A stretch of DNA of 10,189 bases from an uncultured Bacteroidales bacterium (lineage in GTDB: Bacteria; Bacteroidota; Bacteroidia; Bacteroidales; UBA932). Below the pieces are notes generated by a model that was not told the origin of the DNA, searched no databases, and saw nothing but the letters and a program-made list of their open reading frames with translations. Below, in pieces: positions 6,866-10,189 of this stretch. The stretch spans positions 1 through 10,189 of the forward strand of contig UQWT01000066.1 in NCBI GenBank assembly GCA_900544815.1, given 5' to 3'. Within the stretch, counting starts at the first letter, position 1. Every line of letters begins with the position of its first letter. A program made the position numbers and the translations under genes.

Positions 6866-8728
6866 TTAAAACAATTTCTTAAACTCCTCCTCCTGCATTA
6901 TTGCAACGCACCTCTCTCCGTATGGGCTCGTGTATGGATCCGGGCAGGCAAAAAGGGAATCAATTATCATTCCACCCTCGGTATTGTTCACCTCTCCTAC
7001 GCTTCCCAACAAATCCTCTACCAACTGCATTGTAAGCCTCTCCCTGAATTTTTCGCTAAAATCAGAGACATTTGATTCTGATATTGTCTGCAACAGGTCA
7101 TCTATCAACTCCTCCAACGTAAGGTTGTCCCCTTTAAGGGTAGCAGGTGTTCCATACATTGTAAGTTTTCCGTTGCCATCCTCCTCTACATCGAAACCAA
7201 GTTTTTTAAGTTCGGGCAGATACGGGACAACCGTAAGTCTCTGCTGGTATGACAGTTCCATCTGCTGCGGATAAAGCAGTTCCTGAACATTGGCCTCTAT
7301 ATCTGCATCTGTTAGTGCATTCTTGAACCGCTCGTACAAAATCCGCTCGTTAGCTCTCTTTATATCAATGACCATTAATCCAGATTTAACAGTTGTAAAG
7401 ATATATTTGTTCTTGAACACAATACAACTGCGATCATTTATATGATCATCATTAAAGAGTTTTGATTCGTACACCCTTTGGGAACCCGAATAATCCCGCT
7501 CCTCTGCATGTCTGCCACCTGCAATATTGTCATTGTCATTACCATTTTCAAAAAGTTTGTCCTGTGCTCCGGTCCACTCTGCTTTTGTGTTCCATCCCGG
7601 CTGTCTCATCCTCCCCTCCTCCACAAACGGGTTGAACAGGGGATCATAGGAGACCTTTGGCGCCTGTGGTATATAAAAATCATTCTTTGCCGCAACAGGT
7701 ATCTCCGGAACACCTTCCATGTCAAAATCTATGGCAGGAGCAAAGGCATTCTCCCCTATCGCCTCCTTAACCGAAGCACAGAGAATCTCAAATATTACAT
7801 TCTCATCCTCAAACTTTATCTCTGTCTTTGTTGGATGTATGTTCACATCAACACTTTGCGGGTCTGTCCTGAGGTATACGAAATAAGAAGGGAATAGGTT
7901 GTCGGGAAGCAACTTATCATACGCCTTAAGTATTGCCTTATGTAGCAACTGGCTCCTAAAGTAGCGCCCGTTCACAAACAGATACTGGTTAGACTGGCTC
8001 TTCTTTGCGCTTTGCGGACGTCCAATATAGCCTCTTATCTTGATTATAGCCGTATCTGTCTTTACCTCAACAAGTTCCTTATTAAGCTCCTTTCCACAAA
8101 GCTGTATTATCCTCTGCTTTATGCTTTGGACAGGGGGAAGTACAAATACCTCCTTAGCATTGTGTATAAGCCTGAACTCCACATTTTTGCGCGTAAGAGC
8201 TATTCTGGTAAACTCCTGCACGCACTGCTTGTATTCCCAATTGTCTGTCTTAAGGAATTTTCGCCTTGCCGGAATATTGTAAAAGATGTTTTTAACCTGG
8301 ATGTTTGTTCCGGTTGGAGTGGCGGTTTCTCCGGTATATTTTATCTGGTTCTCCTCCACTTGGACCTCTGTTCCAACCTCCTCCTCTGCTGTCTTGGTTT
8401 TGAGAATCACCTGTGAACAGGCTGCCACAGAGGGGAGCGCCTCTCCCCTAAAACCGTATGTATGAATTGAATACAAATCCTGTTGGGATGCAATCTTGGA
8501 TGTTGCATGACGCATGAAACAGAGCTGCGCCTCATCTTTTGTCATTCCGCATCCGTTGTCTATTACCTGAATAAGAGTCTTCCCAAAATCTGCAAGGATT
8601 AGCGACACAGATGAAGCACCGGCATCCACACTGTTCTCCATAAGCTCCTTAACTACACTTGAGGGGCGCTGTACAACCTCTCCGGCAGCAATAAGGTTTG
8701 CTATGTGGCTTGGCAGAACCTGTATCAT
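6866..8728 (-). CDS. mutL: DNA mismatch repair protein MutL
   Basis: This 620-aa protein links MutS mismatch recognition to strand incision. The N-terminal GHKL ATPase is intact: IAAGEVVQRPSSVVKELMEN (Glu28 general base, Asn32 metal ligand), DNGCGM (57-62), GFRGEAL (92-98) and the transducer-domain NIHPTKTEIKF (296-306). A variable, polar linker spans ~330-430, and a C-terminal dimerisation domain runs from ~430 to 620. The position of the endonuclease motif DQHA(X)2E(X)4E reads DIKRANERILYE (455-466): the Asp and both Glu remain, but Gln-His is Ile-Lys. The C-terminal CPHGRP-type motif is SPYGER (601-606). Metal-dependent nicking is therefore questionable. The start at 8728 lies 1 nt after the stop of the upstream small gene (TAAGATG), which suggests translational coupling and fixes the start. 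Length is usual for the family. Confidence 0.96.
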   Translation of the reverse strand: MIQVLPSHIANLIAAGEVVQRPSSVVKELMENSVDAGASSVSLILADFGKTLIQVIDNGCGMTKDEAQLCFMRHATSKIASQQDLYSIHTYGFRGEALPSVAACSQVILKTKTAEEEVGTEVQVEENQIKYTGETATPTGTNIQVKNIFYNIPARRKFLKTDNWEYKQCVQEFTRIALTRKNVEFRLIHNAKEVFVLPPVQSIKQRIIQLCGKELNKELVEVKTDTAIIKIRGYIGRPQSAKKSQSNQYLFVNGRYFRSQLLHKAILKAYDKLLPDNLFPSYFVYLRTDPQSVDVNIHPTKTEIKFEDENVIFEILCASVKEAIGENAFAPAIDFDMEGVPEIPVAAKNDFYIPQAPKVSYDPLFNPFVEEGRMRQPGWNTKAEWTGAQDKLFENGNDNDNIAGGRHAEERDYSGSQRVYESKLFNDDHINDRSCIVFKNKYIFTTVKSGLMVIDIKRANERILYERFKNALTDADIEANVQELLYPQQMELSYQQRLTVVPYLPELKKLGFDVEEDGNGKLTMYGTPATLKGDNLTLEELIDDLLQTISESNVSDFSEKFRERLTMQLVEDLLGSVGEVNNTEGGMIIDSLFACPDPYTSPYGERCVAIMQEEEFKKLF

Positions 8729-8729
8729 C

Positions 8730-9035
8730 TTACTTAAAGAACAGATCCATTACGTTTGTAAAGTAGAGCACCGCCAACATAAGTATGGCCAAGGTTACAA
8801 TTGTAAGGATACGTATAACCTTGTCTACCATGCTTGAACTTCTCTTCACCTCAAAGCGTGGCTTTGTAAATGCCCCTTTAATGCTCTCGCCGGGAACATA
8901 CTGCCCTTTGTTTCTGCGCTCTGCAGCGGCAATCTTCTCCTCTAATGCCTCTTTCCGCTCATCATAGTAAACGGGCTGATAATTAAACACTTTATGTTTA
9001 GGTGTGTTAAATAGCTTTAAACTGAAAAAACTCAT
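8730..9035 (-). CDS. Conserved small single-pass membrane protein upstream of mutL
   Basis: This is a 101-aa protein. The N-terminus MSFFSLKLFNTPKHKVFNYQ and the following PVYYDERKEALEEK are the pattern I associate with small Bacteroidales proteins encoded next to mutL, some of which carry misleading names such as riboflavin synthase subunit beta; no such enzyme domain is visible. Residues 24-45 are charged and helical (possible short coiled coil), 46-70 basic and polar, and 73-93 form one hydrophobic membrane segment near the C-terminus, leaving only NVMDLFFK after it. With most basic residues before the helix, the long N-terminal part is probably cytoplasmic (tail-anchored-like). An AAGGT site lies about 9 nt before the ATG. 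It is the first gene of the mutL transcript and may tether or couple with MutL, but no function is known to me. Confidence 0.85.
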   Translation of the reverse strand: MSFFSLKLFNTPKHKVFNYQPVYYDERKEALEEKIAAAERRNKGQYVPGESIKGAFTKPRFEVKRSSSMVDKVIRILTIVTLAILMLAVLYFTNVMDLFFK

Positions 9036-9059
9036 CTTTTTACCTTTTTAATCCAACAG

Positions 9060-9090
9060 CAAAGCTACAAAAATTATACTGCATTTCAGA
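9060..9090 (-). promoter_or_regulatory. Putative promoter of the small gene-mutL operon
   Basis: On the - strand TAGCTTTG (9067-9060) matches the Bacteroidetes -7 consensus TAnnTTTG exactly. A 19-nt spacer separates it from TCTG (9090-9087), a 3/4 match to the -33 TTTG box. It lies 25 nt upstream of the ATG at 9035. Most of it is within the 32-nt direct repeat 9063-9094; the repeat edge falls inside the -7 box. Confidence 0.6.
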
Positions 9091-9094
9091 CTAT
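9063..9094. repeat. 32-nt direct repeat, left copy
   Basis: This begins AGCTACAAAAATTATACTGC and ends TTCAGACTAT. It is identical at 31 of 32 positions to 10046-10077, in the same orientation (T at 9084 versus G at 10067). Homology stops sharply on both sides. The two copies bracket the toxin-antitoxin module 983 nt apart. Possible origins are an integration or recombination footprint, or a dispersed promoter-region repeat. Confidence 0.9.
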
Positions 9095-9215
9095 CAAATT
9101 CTTTAATATTAAAAATTTGTGTGAGCCTGATAGCCGTTCACTACCGTTCTATCTCACAATGAAGATATGTTAATCCTGTTTTGCAATCTCAGGCTGTCTT
9201 ACCCTGAAAAAAATT

Positions 9216-9229
9216 TCGGGGAAGGTCAC
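9216..9229. repeat. Insertion-sequence-like terminal inverted repeat, left copy (outward-facing)
   Basis: TCGGGGAAGGTCAC is the reverse complement, at 13 of 14 positions, of 10114-10127. The orientation is that of an element's right end whose body would lie to the left (lower coordinates). Only the 120 nt between here and the direct repeat remain for such a body, so it would be a remnant. The assignment to an insertion sequence rests on the GTGACCTTCCC type of end and is tentative. Confidence 0.5.
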
Positions 9230-9318
9230 AAATAAGTACTAAGTGCAAGGCTACCTGTAAGATGACGGTTGAATGGCTTGTCGGGAGGCAAAGGATGATT
9301 AATGAAAAGGCTGCAGTG

Positions 9319-9341
9319 AATAAGCTACGGCCTTATTTTTT
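9319..9341 (+). terminator. Weak terminator-like hairpin
   Basis: AATAAG (9319-9324) pairs with CTTATT (9332-9337) over a 7-nt loop, followed by a run of T (9336-9341). The stem is short and AU-rich. The T run favours + strand transcripts, yet the adjacent higA gene is on the - strand, so it is not an obvious terminator for the toxin-antitoxin operon. Confidence 0.3.
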
Positions 9342-9364
9342 GATTGGAGTTTTTAATTATCAAC

Positions 9365-9679
9365 TTAGTCTGCAGTCAAAGCGAATTTCAAGCCGACGGC
9401 CTCCGAAATCATAATGAATGTAGAAAGCTGCATGTCGGTTTCACCTTTTTCGAGCATAGCCACATACTCGCGTTTTTTTCCGATTTTATCGGCAAGCTGC
9501 TGTTGGGTGATTCCGGCTGACACCCGTGCATTTTTCAATATCTCTGCGTAATACCAAGCTCGAGACTTCGCATCAAACTCATCACGCGAAGCAGTGCCCT
9601 TTGCGCCGTATTTATTGGTAAACATATCTTCTACGGTGGGAAGATGTTTGAGCGTGTTAATGTTAATCTTTGGTCTCAT
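9365..9679 (-). CDS. higA: HigA-type antitoxin, XRE-family HTH protein
   Basis: This 104-aa protein carries an N-terminal extension (~1-43, containing KYGAKGTASRDEF) and a C-terminal XRE/Cro helix-turn-helix (~46-100). Recognisable residues are LKNARVSAGITQQQLADKIG, then KKREYVAMLEKGETD and LSTFIMISEAVGLKF. As the antitoxin of a type II module it would bind and neutralise the upstream toxin and repress the shared promoter, probably at the palindrome 10014-10037. Its ATG overlaps the toxin stop by 4 nt (ATGA, 9676-9679), so translation is coupled. The toxin-first order is that of HigBA and other RelE-XRE pairs. No terminator is obvious between it and the mutL operon promoter. The family call is firm; the exact name (HigA versus another XRE antitoxin) is by gene order and partner. 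Confidence 0.88.
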   Translation of the reverse strand: MRPKININTLKHLPTVEDMFTNKYGAKGTASRDEFDAKSRAWYYAEILKNARVSAGITQQQLADKIGKKREYVAMLEKGETDMQLSTFIMISEAVGLKFALTAD

Positions 9680-10008
9680 TGCTGTAGGTTGTTTAAAATT
9701 TGTTCTGCTTTTTTAATCTCTTTTTTATAATCCTTGGTGGACTTCTTCATAAAACCATTCAAAAGGAGTATCTGTTCGGCCTCAATGAAATTCTCGTGAT
9801 CAATGGTAAAAAGAACAACTCTATATTCATTACCGACCGAAATACGCAACTCATAGAAATTTGTATCTATAAGTTTCTTAATTAATTTGGTGTTCACAAC
9901 TTTTACAACCGCTATAATGTTCAAGGCATAATTCACTTTATTCTGAACATTTGCAGGAAGAGAGTTGTAAAACTCATCGAATTCGGCACTCCTCATCATA
10001 GTTCTCAT
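9676..10008 (-). CDS. higB: HigB-type toxin, RelE/ParE superfamily (phage Gp49-like)
   Basis: The protein is 110 aa if the first ATG is used. Visible family features are SAEFDEFYNSLP at the N-terminus, YELRISVGNEYRVVLF (residues 52-67, with the conserved Arg55 and Arg63) and ILLLNGFMKKSTKDYKKEI (80-98), the Gp49/HigB C-terminal pattern. Members are mRNA interferases that cut translated mRNA at the ribosome; that activity is inferred from the family. Three in-frame ATGs (10008, 9999, 9996) compete as start. The -7 box ends at 10013, so the transcript may begin at or just before 10008, making the first ATG leaderless and the later ones (MMRSAEFDEF or MRSAEFDEF) reasonable. The gene overlaps higA by 4 nt. 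The frame is intact and no inactivating change is evident. Confidence 0.88.
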   Translation of the reverse strand: MRTMMRSAEFDEFYNSLPANVQNKVNYALNIIAVVKVVNTKLIKKLIDTNFYELRISVGNEYRVVLFTIDHENFIEAEQILLLNGFMKKSTKDYKKEIKKAEQILNNLQQ

Positions 10009-10012
10009 GCCG

Positions 10013-10043
10013 CAAATGTAATAAATTTATTACATTTCACAAA
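10013..10043 (-). promoter_or_regulatory. Bacteroidetes-type promoter of the higBA operon
   Basis: On the - strand TTTG (10043-10040), a 19-nt spacer and TACATTTG (10020-10013) match the TTTG-N19-TAnnTTTG consensus completely. The -7 box ends 5 nt before the first higB ATG, so the leader would be absent or very short. Confidence 0.75.
10014..10037. promoter_or_regulatory. 24-bp perfect palindrome, probable HigA operator
   Basis: AAATGTAATAAA is followed directly by its reverse complement TTTATTACATTT, with no mismatch. The right half of this site on the - strand supplies seven of the eight bases of the -7 box, and the rest fills most of the -33/-7 spacer. A dimeric XRE antitoxin bound here would block RNA polymerase, the usual autoregulation of such modules. 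Binding by HigA is inferred. Confidence 0.75.
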
Positions 10044-10045
10044 GC

Positions 10046-10077
10046 AGCTACAAAAATTATACTGCAGTTCAGACTAT
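10046..10077. repeat. 32-nt direct repeat, right copy
   Basis: Partner of 9063-9094 (31/32 identity, same orientation). It lies just upstream of the higBA promoter. Here the sequence next to the repeat reads CAAAGCAGCTA instead of CAAAGCTA, so the -7 box seen at the left copy is broken by three extra bases. The CAAA has instead become the -33 box of the higBA promoter. Confidence 0.9.
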
Positions 10078-10113
10078 TTCCAGCTGTATTTTGGAGGTTC
10101 AAGATAATAGACA

Positions 10114-10189
10114 GTGACCTTCCCTGATTTTGGTTGACACTTTTAGAGCGGATTAACTAATATGGTTTACACTATCACTGACTGGGTTT
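10114..10189. mobile_element. Possible end of an insertion sequence running off the right edge
   Basis: GTGACCTTCCCTGA (10114-10127) is the inverted partner of 9216-9229. It is followed by TTTTGGTTGACACTTTTAGAGCGG, split here by position at 10128-10151, and then GATTAAC. GGTTGACAC (10132-10140) recurs as GGTTTACAC (10164-10172), 32 nt later, as in elements with repeated end sites such as the IS21 family; IS3-type ends also start TGACC. No transposase sequence is visible in the 76 nt available, so the family cannot be decided. Confidence 0.4.

Larger units (their letters stand above)
9095..9364. other. Gene-free stretch between direct repeat and higA
   Basis: No convincing gene is present. 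The stretch contains an insertion-sequence-like end at 9216-9229 and a weak hairpin with a T run at 9319-9341. A small inverted pair AGCCTGA/TCAGGCT is near 9125 and 9190. On the - strand, a GGATTAAC at about 54 nt inside the insertion-sequence-like end (counted leftward) has a counterpart GGATTAAC 37 nt inside the right-edge end. A 50-codon + strand reading frame from 9262 runs antisense into higA and is not recognisable. The stretch looks like remnant, non-coding DNA. Confidence 0.5.

Noticed and set aside
7478..7897. 139-codon + strand open frame inside mutL
   Set aside because: It lies wholly antisense to conserved MutL coding sequence and its Cys/Leu/Ile-rich product resembles no family.
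9262..9414. 50-codon + strand open frame beginning with ATG
   Set aside because: It runs antisense into higA, has no recognisable motif, and the terminator-like hairpin lies inside it.

Overview
The window looks like a piece of a Bacteroidota (most likely Bacteroidales) chromosome. The evidence is: a BspA-type LRR surface protein next to a DUF4906/Big_2-type lipoprotein; promoter elements of the Bacteroidetes type (TAnnTTTG with TTTG about 19 nt upstream); weak Shine-Dalgarno sites; and a conserved small membrane gene joined to mutL, an arrangement I associate with this group. I cannot fix the genus from the sequence.

Layout. Positions 3-3972 are on the + strand. They hold the 3' part of a BspA-like leucine-rich-repeat protein cut by the left edge, a strong intrinsic terminator, and a complete 849-aa surface lipoprotein with a fimbrillin-like N-terminal region followed by Ig-like modules. 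A hairpin at 3993-4017 closes this block and also closes the convergent - strand block.

From 4007 to 10008 every gene is on the - strand. In transcription order they are: a HigBA-type toxin-antitoxin pair (10008-9365), a small single-pass membrane protein (9035-8730) joined with a 1-nt gap to mutL (8728-6866), a rhomboid protease (6549-5887), a membrane-anchored endonuclease/exonuclease/phosphatase-fold protein (5875-4769) and the tRNA t6A enzyme TsaC (4588-4007). The core genes are housekeeping: mismatch repair, membrane proteolysis and tRNA modification. The two long gaps in this series (4589-4768 and 6550-6865) are filled with degenerate GCYAAM hexamers and AT-rich repeats.

The most unusual part is the right end. 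The toxin-antitoxin pair has a textbook Bacteroidetes promoter whose -7 box lies inside a 24-bp perfect palindrome, the likely autoregulatory operator. The module is bracketed by a 32-nt direct repeat (31/32 identical), one copy of which forms part of the promoter of the mutL operon. It is also bracketed by a 14-nt inverted repeat (13/14) that resembles insertion-sequence ends pointing outward. This suggests the module is an acquired insert placed just upstream of the mutL operon promoter, with an insertion element probably continuing beyond the right edge. I found no CRISPR array, tRNA or rRNA gene.
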